From assembly GCA_946699065.1 (NCBI GenBank), contig CAMPDV010001270.1, positions 54,713-118,712 of the forward strand: a DNA stretch of 64,000 nt, in the 5' to 3' direction. Of the stretch, positions 38,039-50,117 are shown one piece after another. This DNA is from Loxodes magnus. Its lineage: Eukaryota > Ciliophora > Karyorelictea > Loxodida > Loxodidae. The position numbers and the translations under genes were made by a program. The notes under the pieces are model-generated. The model was not told the origin of the DNA, did no database searches, and saw only the letters and a program-made list of their open reading frames with translations. The first letter of the stretch is position 1, and the number at the start of each line of letters is the position of its first letter.

Positions 38039-39139
38039 ATGATTTAAGAAGAAAATTAAATTCTTAAAGTATTACTCCTTAGAAAAATAATTAGAAGTAA
38101 ATTAGATTTAAGTAGAGAACTTATATTTTCCAAGTTTGGCATTGGTGTAGTAAAATACGAAATATGTCCTAACTTAAAAAAATAGAAAGAGTTTAAGAAT
38201 ATTTCCACTGTGTTAATCTGTAAAGCTATTAAGTAAAATTATTCGATAGAAAATTAAACTTTTTAACTGTAATAAATTGAAGTAAGTGAAACTGATAGCT
38301 TTTGTTCTTAAATAGAACAAATATATGATGTTAGTTTGCTTATATCAGGAGGATTAGAAAAAGGTTAAAATAGGTTTATAATTCATCGTGAATATTAATA
38401 AACTAAAAACTATCAAATGTAATTTCAAAGAAGTTTTCATAGAACTTGCTTTGATAAGAAATACCAGATTTATATAATTTCAGGAGTTACATATTTGAAT
38501 GATCAAGATGCTGATGTAGTAGAATGTGAAATTTTCGATTTTAGAACTAATCATTTTAAATCTATAAAATAGATCCAGTTTCCTGCTAATACTTTTGGAT
38601 GTGCATAGAATAATAGCAAAGTTTATATGTTTGGAGGAGATAGTAGAAATAATCATAAACTGATGGATATAATACAGTAATATGATGCTAAGAAAAACGA
38701 ATGAATTTTATACGAGCAAAAACTGACTAAAGAAGCTATGACAACAGCGATTTGAATCTAGTACCTTAATCATTTTTTTATTTACTCAAATGGATCTTTG
38801 ATAGAATCTTAAATTTTTGATTTAAAAGAAGTAATAACAAAAGGAAATTAATATACTGAAGGATGCTTTGATTACACTTAACCAGTTTTAAGTAGGAATA
38901 AAGCTTATTAGTATAACTGAGAATCTCGTTTGTTTTTTTATGATATTTTTACAGAAAGATGGGAGAAAAAATTAGATGATTAGAAGAACAATTGAAATTT
39001 TTAAATGAAGTTTAATTAACAACTAATAAAATTTTCAACTCTTAATTTTATATAATAATTTAATAATATAACTATAAATTGTTATTTCAGAAAAGGATTA
39101 AAAAATTAATCAAAAAGGTGGGCAGGGGTATATGTTTGA
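38039..39139 (+). CDS. Kelch-repeat protein (about 366 aa)
   Basis: The frame opens at ATG 38039 and reaches TGA 39137-39139 (exactly 366 codons before it). Earlier in-frame TGAs (for example near 38707) are read as Trp because one falls at the conserved Trp of a kelch motif ('YDAKKNEWILYEQ'). About 80 residues of helical N-terminus precede kelch-type blades: 'VSLLISGGLEK', 'IYIISGVTYLND', 'KVYMFGGDSRNN', 'FFIYSNGSLIESQIFDL', 'RLFFYDIFTERWEKK'. Kelch propellers bind proteins, often as ubiquitin-ligase adaptors; the partner is unknown. The exact C-terminus is uncertain because TGA is ambiguous. A paralogue relic faces it at 40640-41225. Confidence 0.83.
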
Positions 39140-39235
39140 ATCATAATTAAAAATCAATTATATCTTAACAAAAAATAATTATACAATATTCTTCCTATAT
39201 TTTTTATGTTTTTTTATTTATTTTAAAAAATTATA

Positions 39236-39465
39236 TTATAGAGTGCGTAGCACCACAGTGGCGCGCATCTCTTTTTAGAATGTTACTAGAATTAAAATAA
39301 ATAAATTTATTACTATAGTACTCATATTTTTTATTATTATAGTACTATATAAAATATGGATATAGTTCGTGGTCAGGAGAATTAGTAGGTAATTTGATAT
39401 AGTGTATACTGATTGTTACTAATCTCGCACCAGTTACCACCTATAGTGCCACTTTAAAATTAATA
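39236..39465. mobile_element. Composite of a 3' hairpin and a 410-bp element fragment
   Basis: 39236-39276 is the shared hairpin in minus orientation (AGAG/CTCT base, GCG/CGC). 39346-39465 is the first about 110 bp of a 410-bp element in plus orientation, diverged ('GTAGGTAATTTGATATAGTG'), with its 3' part missing. The hairpin lies just downstream of the kelch gene. Confidence 0.6.
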
Positions 39466-40264
39466 TGTTAGTTATTTTTATCTTTTTCCTTTAATTAGAT
39501 TTGAATATTTTAATAAAAATACAAAATTAATTGAGCTAAATAAATTGAAGTGTTTTATGCAATACTTATAACGAAAATTTGTAGATAATTAGTCAAAGTA
39601 GATAGAGGATAATTACATTCAATTAATATTAACTAAAAATAAAATTAAAAACATATAAAAAGAGTTCAAGAGAAATCATATAGACGGCGAAATATTATTT
39701 GGATTTTGTAATAAGAGAAGATTCGGATTAATAAAAATTTATATATATCATAGAAAATTAAAGTTAGAGTCATTTCAAATTAAAAAAAGAAAATCAAATT
39801 TTAAGAATTTATTTCTAAATGAAGATTAAAAGATAAAACTTTTTAAATTAAGTTAAAGTAGATCAAAATATTTAAAATTTAAGGAACGTAGCAATTTTAT
39901 AATTTTTGATTAGAATGAAATCAATAATAAAATTAAAGTTAATAAAAATAATATCTAATTAAGATAATAAATAAAATAACATGATAATCTGGCAAAATAA
40001 AAATTTTGAGATAATACGTGTGGTTAAGAGTGATAGTACATTTAAAAAAAGATTATTAAAGTAAGTATCATATTTAATAATTTCATTAAATATAAATAAT
40101 CATCATTTTATACTTCGCATTAAAATTAAAAAAAAATTAAAAAATCTTTCTATGAATCTAAATTGAGTATAGATTTATTTATGATGATTTATTTGTTCGT
40201 AGAAGAAAACTTATATATTATTATTACAGAAAGTATTTAAAGATAATATTAAATAATAAAATTT
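39466..40264. other. Intergenic, A-rich
   Basis: Nothing supported. Confidence 0.5.
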
Positions 40265-40420
40265 ATTAAAAAAGGGTAAAATTAAGTTTATAATCTTAGA
40301 GAAGAGCTTCACTTTTAACTTCTATTTGTTCCCGTTCTCTTCAGTTAGATTAGATTATAATTCTTGCTTTTTGACAAAGGAGTCAAGAGAGAATCATTTC
40401 TTAGGTGCCATTTTTTTATC
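40265..40420 (-). mobile_element. Internally deleted ORF1 element
   Basis: On the minus strand it begins ATGGCACCTAAGAAATGA, like ATGGCGCCTAAGAAATAA of the 48.8-kb ORF1 copy. About 100 bp later it ends with the same 3' terminus (GATTATAAACTTAATTTTA). The middle of the gene is missing, so it is a non-autonomous deletion derivative. Confidence 0.6.
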
Positions 40421-40639
40421 TATATATGTATTAATATAATAGTTACTAGATGTTAGTTATTTCTTTTAAAAATTTCACAAATGAAGTATTTACATTTTGC
40501 TATTTAAATGAAGTAATTTATTTATAGTTATCTAAAATATTTACAATATAACTAAAGTAGCAACTAACATCTAACTTAGTATTATTAAATTGTAAATTAA
40601 ATTAAATTAAAATTAAAAATGATATTTGTTTCATTCTCC

Positions 40640-41225
40640 TGGCTTTTTTATTCTTCCCAATTTCTTAACAAAATATCATAATAAAAAAATACTCTTCATC
40701 AGTATAATAAAAGATAATTTCTGCTCCAAATTGGTTAGGTATATTCATAATCTCCTTGTTCTTATTTTCTCCTCTTAGAATAATTTCTTTTAAATCAAAT
40801 ATTTAGGTTTATATACTTGAACCGTTTGCATAAATAAAAAAAACAATTAAATTAAAGAATTCAAACGGCAGTTGTCTTAGCTTCTTATGCTAATTTCTGT
40901 TGATTAGATTAATTCCTTTCTTTTAACTTCATATTACTATTCTATATCTTTATCTTTTTATTGTATCCAACTATGCCCTCTAAATGTGTAAGCTTTCTAA
41001 ATTCTTTATGCACATCCAAAAACACCAATAGGATCTAAAATTTAATTATTTTTTAATTTTAAAGAATTTAAATCGAATACTTCAATTCTTCTACACATAA
41101 CATCTGTCATATTTTGATGTATATCCTGAGATTATATAAAATTTATTTCTTTTATTGAATCTAGTGATATGAAAGCATCTTGAAAATTATATTTAATATT
41201 TCCAAGTTTCTTAGTTTACATTATG
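40640..41225 (-). pseudogene. Kelch-protein paralogue, decayed
   Basis: The minus strand gives 'RRIEVFDLNSLKLKNNQIL' and 'GVFGCAQRIQKAYTFRG'. These align with 'CEIFDFRTNHFKSIKQIQF' and 'NTFGCAQNNSKVYMFGG' of the gene at 38039. Further on, 'IQIFDLKEIILRG' matches 'SQIFDLKEVITKG', but in another frame. Frame changes and a lost kelch glycine doublet mark it as a pseudogene. It is inverted relative to its relative, about 1.5 kb away. Confidence 0.7.
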
Positions 41226-41237
41226 TATAAATAAATT

Positions 41238-41620
41238 GGATTATAGAGCGCGTAGCACTCTCCTTGGTGCGCAGCTCTTTAAATTTATTTTATTTAATGT
41301 TGAAAAAATAAAATTTTATTGGTTTCTCTATCCTTGTTTTCTCTTCTTGCAGTACGTCTCTTTAATTTTTCCTTCCAAAGCATAGGTTGCAATATGCAAT
41401 TACGGGTACATTTCCCCGACTTATGATGAAGAAAGTTTCCTCCTGGCATTCAGAGTTTTCCAGGTTGTCACATCTTCCTTCTCTTGCTATTTGTTTCTCT
41501 TCCTCCGATTTATCCTCCGTCCGCGCTCATTTTTTAGTCGCCTTGCTGGGCCTCCAAACAGCATCCGAAGTAAAGAGCTTTTCACCCTATTTAAATTATT
41601 TTTATATAATAATAAATAAA
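41238..41620 (-). mobile_element. Short coding element type E3, copy 2
   Basis: A full copy of the 36.8-kb element. The minus frame reads 'EKQIAREGRCDNLENSECQ', 'FFIISRGNVPVIAYCNLCFG', 'RDVLQEEKTRIEKPIKFYF'. It ends in the hairpin (41239-41280) and CAATTTATTTATACATAATG. Its 5' end lies in the TTTATTTATTATTATATAAA tail of the E4 element to the right, so the two form a head-to-tail pair on the minus strand. Confidence 0.75.
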
Positions 41621-41621
41621 T

Positions 41622-42145
41622 ATGATTATAGAGCGCGTAGCACTCTCGTTGTTGCGCAGCTCTTTTAAAAAAAAATGTTTCATACTGACAAGAATGTTTG
41701 TTACTGATAAAATTATCAGATACTGGTAGACCTTGTTCAATACTGGTATAATTATTCAGTACTGATAAAAATGTTCAATACTGATATAATTTTAGAATAC
41801 TCGTAATCTTTAATACTTGCTGGAGGTCCAAGGACATGGCAGGATTGTGTCTCATTGCATCACCAAAGCAGAGGACGACATGTGTCAATTATGGGTACTT
41901 AAATTCCCCAACCTCTGATGAAGCTCGCAATATTATTTCTTTTTCGTTCCAGTATTAAAAATAAACGAAACCAAGTCAAGCCAACGTCGAAGGTCTAAGA
42001 ATCTTATGTCTCGAGGCCAAACCAAAGCAGAGGAAGACATAAAGTCGATTATGGGTACTTAACTTCCCCAACCTCTGATGAAGATGACCTTGTTGTTCAC
42101 CTTTGAACAACTATGGCGGTTTTAAAGAATATATATAATAAATTA
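41622..42145 (-). mobile_element. Short element type E4, copy 1 (with internal duplication)
   Basis: The minus strand carries 'SSEVGEVKYPQSTLCLPLLW' and 'ETQDS', then a second, partly decayed copy of the same block ('SSEVGEFKYPQ', 'PLLWWCNETQ'). A stretch of ATACTGATA-type units follows (about 41680-41810) before the hairpin (41623-41664) and (TTTA)n tail. Element C at 30225 shares the coding block. Confidence 0.68.
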
Positions 42146-43560
42146 GCTTTGACCCTAAAGATTACTTCCTAATAAAACTAGACTATTCTTTTATTTTATT
42201 CAACTTATATGCCAAAATTGTCTTTTTCCCACTCTAAAATTTAGTTTTTCTTGAAATTATCATTTATTATCAAATAAGTTTACTTGGCATTTTCACTCAT
42301 TAATATAGTAAAAATATTTTTAAACTCCTTATATTTCTTTAAATTAGGACTTATTTCAAATATTACTATCCCCATACTAGTTTTATCAATTAATCTTAAT
42401 AAACTTTAGTTAAAAGAATTTCTAATATTTTCCATAGGAACAAAATTTAAAAAAATTAGTTTTCTTCCCAAGTCATTTTATAAAAAAATTCTTCCAAATT
42501 TGGGTAAATTTAAATCAAATAAATGCAGTATTGAAATTACAATCATTGTAATTAAAAAAATAAAGGAGATTATATAATGAAAACTCTTAATTGAATAGCA
42601 GTAAATAAGAGAAAAAGCTACCTAGAACTATAACTATAGATATAAAAATTTGCTATAAAGCTAGCTGTTTAAAATTATTTTAGAAGCTGTAATTTTATAA
42701 ATCTATTACTAAAATAAGTATTTATACTTATTTAGCTTTTAATTAAATTTAAAATTTAATTTCCAGCAGAAGGAGTAAATAGTGAGAAATAAAGGAAGCA
42801 TATTTAGAAAAATAGAATATTTATTATAATGAGATAAAATTAATATAAGTAAATAGAAGATAATAGGTAACTCAAAATACGTGTCATAATGATTTTTTAT
42901 TACAGTAATTTTCTCTCTACTAATGAATTGAACTAAGATATATGTATACAAATAATTTAATTTATATTTATTAAACTTACTAGAATTATAAATTATTGTG
43001 ATAGGTATATCAATTTATTTCTTTCTGTAATCAAATTAAAAAAGTAAATAGAAGTATCCAAATATAAAAGTAGTAATGAATGTTAAGATTTTAAATTACT
43101 TTATATTTGAATACTTAATTAACTAGGTTCAAATCTAGTTAAATATTTAATATTTTAGATTTTAAAATTATAAATAACTTTTTTTTTAACTGACTAAATA
43201 AAATAAATAATTTGATTAAAAAACGTATTATCAGTCTAATTTTATTTAAGTTCATTCTAATAAAAGAGTTAAATGCAACTATAAATTACTTATAGCAGTA
43301 ACATTTTATTTTAGTTTTTTTATAAAAAATCTGAATTTTGTTGATTTCAGTAATTTTTCTTTCTAGAAAATGAAATTTAATTTTAATAATTATTTAAATT
43401 ATTGAAATATATAATAAGGATAACAGAAATCTCTATTAAAATTAAATTAAGATACTTTTAAAATCTTAGTTGTAATTATTTTAACAGCAAACTTTATTAA
43501 TTTAGACGAAGTTAAATCTTTTAGTATCATGAAGTAAAAAATATTGATTTTTATTATATT
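42146..43560. other. Intergenic, AT-rich
   Basis: No supported gene or repeat. Confidence 0.5.
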
Positions 43561-43990
43561 ATAATATAAAATGGATGTTGGCCGCGTCAGAAAAACAAGT
43601 AGGTAATCTGGTGCAGTGTATATTGCATTGCGAGTAATCTTGCATTAGATGCCATCACGGGGGAGGGTGGATAGCTCCGTTGAGACATACCTAACTTACC
43701 CCGAGGGTTCTCTCTGACAGTATGAAAGTTTGACTAACGGGCCTTCTAATTACCGAATTAATAACTAATTCTTATTTGGACCTTATTCAAGAAGATTGAA
43801 GCATTTGACTCAAGATTTAAGAATAATTTTTAATAAGAAGATTCCCCATTTGGAGAAGCTGACATGACTCATCGGACCTCTAGAATTTAACAAGAAACAT
43901 GAGAACATTTTTCTTAATATTAAATATTAATATTGAAAGAGCTGCGCATCAATGAGGTACTACACACTCTATAATCATTTTTATTAATTA
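43561..43990 (+). mobile_element. 410-bp structured short element, copy 3
   Basis: Full length, from TGGATGTTGGCCGCG to the hairpin (43936-43975, TGCGCATCAATGAGGTACTAC) and TATAATCATTTTTATT. Both internal hairpins are partly altered (GTATATTGC, AATCTTGCA). Confidence 0.85.
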
Positions 43991-44347
43991 ATTTATCTTA
44001 AAATTTGCATTAATAGAACAAACTCTGTTAATTAAATTTCTTGTATTAAATATTTTCTATTTTTCTTTAATATAATAATTTTTTTATTTAGAAGACATAT
44101 TTAAGACAATGGTTTAGAGGAAAGGTATATCTTCATCAGAAATAGGGGAAAAGAAATGCTCATAATCAACTGTTGTTTTCCTTTGCTTTTGTTTTGAATA
44201 GTGATATAGCCTTTCATTGACCTTACGAAATCAAGAAGTGTTTAATTTTATCAGTATTTAACTCTTAAAGAACTGAGCATTATTTAAGGATTAAGTGCTC
44301 TATAATTTCAAATTATTTTTAGTCTTTAATTAAAATTATTTATAGGG

Positions 44348-45127
44348 ATGAGATAATCTTCTTCTCAAGGAAAAATAAACAACCTAGACATTAACTATTA
44401 AAAGAGATGCAACAAATTCACTAATTAAATAAGGAAATTAGCAGCAAGTCGATACATAAGAGGTAAATTTGCAATTAAAACAAATAGAAAAGAGACTCGA
44501 CCAATTTACCTTATATACATAATCAATAGTCCAATAGAATTATAGCAATTGAGATCTTATGGATATTGAAAAAGAGCAAACATTTATTTAAAATTATTAT
44601 CTGAAAATATATATTAAGAATTTGATGCTGCAAGAGGTAGGCAATTTAAGACAATGTTAATAGTCCAACAAAAGTTAAGAAAAGAGGAAAAAAAACTTTG
44701 AAGCAATTGAATCGAATAGATTGCACCAAAGAAGGTAAAATTAGAAGAAAAACATATAAAGGAATGGAATTACATGAATCAATAACAGAAGTAAATGACA
44801 TAATAATGAAGAAAATGCTAAAGGAGTTAAAGTAAGCAAAATTCTGAAAATTTAAAAAGATAACTATTATCAGAAGAAGATGAAAACAGAACTTAAGAGA
44901 AAGGATATAAAGAAATTTATCAACAAGTTCGGAAGCAGCACGAAGTTTTCATAGATAATAATACAATCACCCTTAAACTAAACCATGATAATCCTATTAA
45001 AGGAGGAATCACGTTAATCTATTATAATTATTATTAGTTAAAGTTAAAAGTTAAAAAACTTTGTTAAAGCCTTAGTAATCAGCCATCTGACCTATTCTAT
45101 CAGCTTGTCTCTATTAGTTTGTCTTGA
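44348..45127 (+). CDS. Possible Gln/Lys-rich protein, unrecognised
   Basis: A single frame from ATG 44348 to TGA 45125-45127 (259 aa) with TGA as Trp at two places. The N-terminal half is well patterned ('KFAIKTNRKETRPIYLIYI', 'LRSYGYWKRANIYLKLLSE', 'QKLRKEEKKLWSNWIEQ'). The second half is Gln/Glu-rich and possibly coiled coil. No domain is recognised. It lies between two 410-bp elements. Openness alone means little in this code, so the evidence is the residue pattern. Confidence 0.38.
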
Positions 45128-45161
45128 AATCCTACTAGACTTAGTTAGGCGGTGTAGCACT

Positions 45162-45815
45162 TCATTAGCGCACCATCCTTTAATATTCTGAATATTTTTA
45201 GTCTTGCATGTAGCGTTCCTAATTGTTTCTCCAAGGATTAAGATTTGAATTAAAGAATTTTTTGCTATAAATGTTTCCGCTTTATGTTGGATATATCCTA
45301 AATAGTTTTCTAAAAATATCTTATTTATTCTTTCTTTAAATTTCGCTTAGTTAGTAGCAGTATTTTCATTGGTGTTATTTATTGCACACGTAACATTTTA
45401 TTCTTCTTTTAAACTATTATTCCTGTAACACTTATTTAATTTAAATTTACTACTTATTTTAAATAAACGTTTACTGTTTATTTTAAATTGAGGCTTCATT
45501 TTCTATTTCCATAGAATCTGATTAATTCAGTTAAAACGAAAATGGCGTAACCTGAATTTATTATTAAATTTAAAGATTTCTTTGTTCCAGTTTGTCTTCT
45601 ATTTCTTATGATTATTAATATTGTTTCTCAAGTAAAGACGTTATTAGTTTTTCTAATTTTTCTACTTTATTAGTGAGGTATCTATTTTTAAACATAAACT
45701 CTTTTAATGACTTAGATAATATTTCTATTTGAGTTTGTGCCGGAAGTTTTTTTAGTTCTGGATTTCCAAGTGGTTAATGTTCGTCATATCAATCATATTT
45801 CTCACTTTCACTCAT
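45162..45815 (-). CDS. ORF1-like retroelement protein, intact frame (217 aa)
   Basis: The minus frame runs from ATG 45815 ('MSESEKYDWYDEHQPLGNP') to TGA 45162 without a break. After the N-terminus comes a coiled coil ('KSLKEFMFKNRYLTNKVEK'), a Gln-rich linker, and the knuckle 'KCYVCNKQHQWKYC' (C-x2-C-x3-H-x4-C, one residue shorter than usual before His). A basic C-terminus follows. The stop region overlaps a diverged hairpin (GGTG..CACC, about 45147-45175) of the shared 3' type, linking ORF1 genes with the hairpin elements. The role is RNA binding or chaperoning in retrotransposition, inferred from ORF1 families. Confidence 0.65.
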
Positions 45816-45934
45816 TGTAATTATTTTGCTTTTTTATTATTTAGAGAATTTTCCTGTTTAAATATTTGTTCAAAGTTCTGTTATTTCTTAAATCCATTTT
45901 ATTGGTAATAATATAATATAATAATATCCTTTAA

Positions 45935-46215
45935 GCAAGGACTAGGAAAATCATATACCAAATAGAGATTACTACCTTTAAAGAAAAGCCTAGGAAAGAG
46001 CTAAAAATATAATACCCTCAGAAATCTCTTATTTTACCATCAAGTAGTAAATAAGTTATGGTTAACTGAATAAAGTGGTACTGAACCTCCTGAAAAAGGT
46101 CAAAATGCCGTAGATAGATAATAAGAAACTATTGAAAAAATTTTAAGTAGCATAGAAAATAGAATCAGAAATCATGATCTAAGAAAGCGATCTTGGCACC
46201 TTCTGAAATTTTAAA
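45935..46215 (+). pseudogene. ORF1 N-terminal fragment
   Basis: Plus strand 'FKEKPRKELKIQYPQ' and the following DNA (AGTAGTAAATAAGTTATGGT, ACCTCCTGAAAAAGGTCAAA) match the N-terminal and coiled-coil start of the 14.4-kb ORF1 ('EEKPRKQAKSI', CTCCAGGAAGAGGTCAAAAA). It breaks off before the coiled coil. Confidence 0.55.
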
Positions 46216-46496
46216 AACTGAACAGTCAGTCATAGCAAAATAAATTGTAATATAAATATTTCTTTTATCAATATTATATAAATTATTTCTCATATATTTC
46301 TTTACCTAATTATTAAAAGCCTTTTTACTTTAAAATTTATGTAACTTTTTTAGTATTCAAACTTAATAAATCTAAAATTTGCTTAAAAATAAGATAAAAT
46401 ATAAAAAATCTTAAATTTTATAAATGATTTTAGTTATAAAAATTATGAATTACAGTTAAGAAGAAATAAAACAGAAAATTGCTATTATTATATTTA

Positions 46497-46830
46497 AATA
46501 GGAAGGAACAATCTTCCAACTGAAATTTACTTAAATTATGGTACCAGGAAAAAATCCATAGATGACGAAGAACCGAACAAGAATCTTGGTAGGAACTAAG
46601 AGAAGACAAGATTGAAGAGGTATCAAGTAACGTTAATAATGAAGATGTAAGATACTAAGGTCTCTTAGGGAGAATTCCAATAACAGCCCTATAGAAGATA
46701 CTACTCACAAAGAAATGCTAGCACAGTGGAAGACTTCAGAAAATAATTTTTTTAATTTTAAAAATCTTTATTAAAGAGTTGCGTGCCATTGATATGCTAC
46801 GTGCTCTCTAATCTTATTTATTTATTTATT
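46497..46830 (+). mobile_element. Short coding element type E2, copy 3
   Basis: Plus frame: 'RKEQSSNWNLLKLWYQEKI', 'TEQESWQELREDKIEEVSS'. It aligns with the 21.2-kb copy, including TGA-encoded Trp in 'NW'. It ends in the hairpin (46771-46814, TTGCGTGCCATTGATATGC) and TAATCTTATTTATTTATTTATT. The next 410-bp element begins in that tail, another head-to-tail pair. Confidence 0.72.
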
Positions 46831-46837
46831 ATCATTA

Positions 46838-47265
46838 TATATAAAATGGATGTCGACTGCGTCAGATAAATTAGTAGGTAATCTGGTGCAGTGTATACTG
46901 CATTGCGAGTAATCTCGCACTAGATGCCACAACGGGAAAGGGTGGATAAGCTCAGTTGAGACATAACTAACTTACCCCGAAGTTCTCTCTAGCAATATGA
47001 TAGTTTAACTGACAGACCTTCTAATTACCAATTTAATAATTAATTTTTATTTGGACCTTATTCAAGAAGACTGAAGTATTTGACTCAAGATTTAAGAATA
47101 ATTTTTAATAAGAATATTCCCAATTTGAAGAAGATGACATGACTCATTGGACACTCTAGAATTTTAACAAGAAACATGGGAATATTTTTCTTAATATTAA
47201 ATATTAATATTGAAAGAGCTGCGTTCCAATAAGGTGCTACATTCTCTATAATCATATTTATCCAT
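46838..47265 (+). mobile_element. 410-bp structured short element, copy 4
   Basis: Full length, starting TGGATGTCGACTGCG. The hairpins GTGCAGTGTATACTGCAT and TGCGAGTAATCTCGCA are perfect here. The 3' hairpin (47212-47252) is weakened (GCGTTCC, ACATTCTC). Confidence 0.85.
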
Positions 47266-48784
47266 TTTTATAATTATACCTTGAATCTAATCAGACAAAT
47301 AAAAACAAAAAACTGGAAATATTGACTTAAAAATAGTTAAATAAATAGCAACATTTCAATCAATTAAATTTCTCTAGATTTTATAATACTCTATAAGTAA
47401 AATGAATAATAATATAAAAATATAAATACAGAATAAGGAAAATTAAACTATAAAGATAACTCAAATAAATAAATCTAAAAAGTGATAAAAAGCTATTTTA
47501 ATTTATATATTCAAAAAATAAAATTTCAATTAAAAATGTTATAATTTAAATATAGTCACTTTTAATTACTTAAATCCACAACTTTAAATCTTAATTTTAT
47601 ATTTTTTGTTAATTTTATCAATAATAAAAGTGATTAAATAATTAAAATTAATACTTATAAAATATCTAAAAGATTTTAAATTTGATTAATGTATTGCAAA
47701 AATAAAAAGACTTATAAGAAAAATATTAAATAAGAAAATAGTATAATTTACTTTATATAATGTTTTTTAATTTAGTTATTACTTAAATAGGTATTATTAA
47801 TTTAATATTAATATAATGATATTAGTTGTTAAAGATCTGAAGTAAATATATTAAAGTCATGCTTTTATTATAGCATAAAATTAACTAACTAGGATTAGTT
47901 TATACTTATTACAAATGTATTTAAGTAGATTTTGTAAAAGTCATAAAATTTATAAATTTTTTCAATATCCAGTTTCTTGATTCAGTGTATGATCGTTCCT
48001 TAATATTAGAAAAAATAGAATGGAACATTTAACTTCTAAAAATGTATATAAGTAAAATAATTAATTATAAATATTTAAGCTAATAATATATCTAGCATTC
48101 ATATTTTTTCTCATCTATTAATAAAAAAAGTGATTCCTTATATATAAGAGAGTATATTATATAATAAAATGACTGAAAGTATTAATTAACTTTCATATTT
48201 GAAGATTTTAAATATAGATTCTAGCAAAAATATATCTAAAAATAAAAAAAGATTAATTAAACTTAAGTACTAATATATCTTATAACTTACAATTATCTAC
48301 TTTCATAAGTTATTGCTTAGATGCTTTTTTATAGAATAAATTAGTTTAAATTATTACTTTCTACTGTAAATGAAACCTTAGAAAATTTAAATTGTATTAA
48401 ATAATATATAAAAATTGTAAATAATCATAAGAATAAACTTAGTAAATTAATATAAAATTTAAAAATATAAGATTTGACAAGATTTATGATGGTTGGTATA
48501 AATATTAACTAAAAAGAGATGGAATAAAATACTGCTTTAAAATTGAATCTTTATTTTGAAAGGAAGATAATTTAATATGAATAGAATAATAAACCTAATT
48601 TACGTACCAATTTTCCTCTATTTTGTAAAGTACCAAACCTTAGTTAGTTAGAAATAATAGTTTAAGGAACCAAGGATTTGGAATTAAAAAATATATTTAA
48701 TTTTAATATGAATTATTTAAGATAATAATAAGATGATATGTGCTTAATGATTAAATTAAAAAACAATAAAAGATAAAATTAAGT
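47266..48784. other. Intergenic, A-rich
   Basis: Nothing supported. Confidence 0.5.
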
Positions 48785-49604
48785 TTATAGTTATAGAAGA
48801 TAGCTTCACAGACATCTTCCATTTGATCCCATTCTCTCTCAAATTAAAGGACTGTGTAGGACTTAGTTAGCCAACTATTCTTATCTCCCCGAAATAAATC
48901 TATCACTCTAGTTTCTTCTATAATTACTATTCTATTCATTAGTTCTTGAGTTATTGAACTTCTTCCTTTATATTAACCCTGCCCTAGTTGATCGAAATCA
49001 TAAAAATTATTCTATTATTTATTTCTTATTTATTCTTTCAATTTCTATTTTCTTTCAGCATTTTATCCATTGATGGTTCTTCTAGCATAAAAAGCGTAAA
49101 ATCTCTCTTCAAGAAAATTTCATCTTATTTGTATCTCATTATTATTGTTCAGGTTTAATTTAAATTGGGATGCTTGCTTACTAACTTATTATTTTTAAAT
49201 TACATCTTGTTATTATTCTTACTTAACTAAGAGTTATTTTATTTGATATTAGAACTAAGAAAATTGAAATTAAAACATTTACAGTATTTGTTCTATTATT
49301 TATTTTACCAATTCATATCTTTATACTATTTATTATTATGGTCTTTTAATAGCCTTATCTAGCATAGGAATATAATGTTCTATGCTTTGCAATATTATAT
49401 CTAAAGTTTCCTCCAGTTTTTCTATTTTTTTTAATTCCTTTAGTTCATTTTATTTATTATTTATTCTTTGCTGGACGGATTGAGCAAAAGATTCTTGAGA
49501 TTATTGTTTTGATTCGTTAAGGAAACTATTCCTTTGGTTCTCTTAATTATTCATATTTTTTATAAAAATTAGTTAAGAGAAATCTTTTATTTCTTAGGCG
49601 CCAT
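48785..49604 (-). pseudogene. ORF1-like retroelement gene, second 3'-end type
   Basis: The minus strand starts ATGGCGCCTAAG at 49604. The best pattern lies in the frame opening at ATG 49554 ('MNNQENQRNSFLNESKQQ'), with a coiled coil 'LKELKKIEKLEETLDIILQ' and 'IEHYIPMLDKAIKRP'. After a frame change it reads 'LRFLCQKNHQWIKCWKK', a knuckle with the first Cys replaced by Arg and the same x3 spacing as at 45.2 kb. The 3' end is TATAACTATAAACTTAATT, shared with the deleted copy at 40265. Confidence 0.62.
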
Positions 49605-50117
49605 TTTTCCAAATAATAAACAATCTCTTAAATAGTTTTATAATAATCCATGAAAATAATTCATACTTAAGTAACTGATAATTACTTGAGTTTAATTACT
49701 GAATAAGTTAAAGATAGAATATTTATTTAAAGTTTTAATTAAGTTATAAAATTAATTAAAAAACTATATTTTAGTTAAATCATTATGCTTCTGCTAACTT
49801 ATATCAATTAAAAGTATTTAGATTTATTATATTCTAGCTACCTAAATTAAAAGACAGGCCTATTACTTTTGACTAATCTTTTTGGACTTACTAATATTTT
49901 TATTCGTATATTTAAATATTCTTTTTAATCAGCTTTGAGATTATTCTCTACACTTTAGACTTTTTAAAGTTTTATAAAATATATGAGACTTTTTACAATT
50001 TTTGAAGGAGTTTTAAGCTTTGTTCAAAGTATATAAGAATGAAGGAATAGTTTAATATAATTTTATTTATTTAAATGCTTTAATTATATATATTTAAGTT
50101 CTCCTAGTGTCTTAGCT
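49605..50117. other. Intergenic, AT-rich
   Basis: Nothing supported. Confidence 0.5.

Noticed and set aside
36935-41668. Plus-strand frames at 36935, 36972 and 41387 that resemble each other
   Set aside because: They are antisense to the E3 bodies. The minus frame shows the conservative substitutions and Cys pairs, so the plus frames are shadows.
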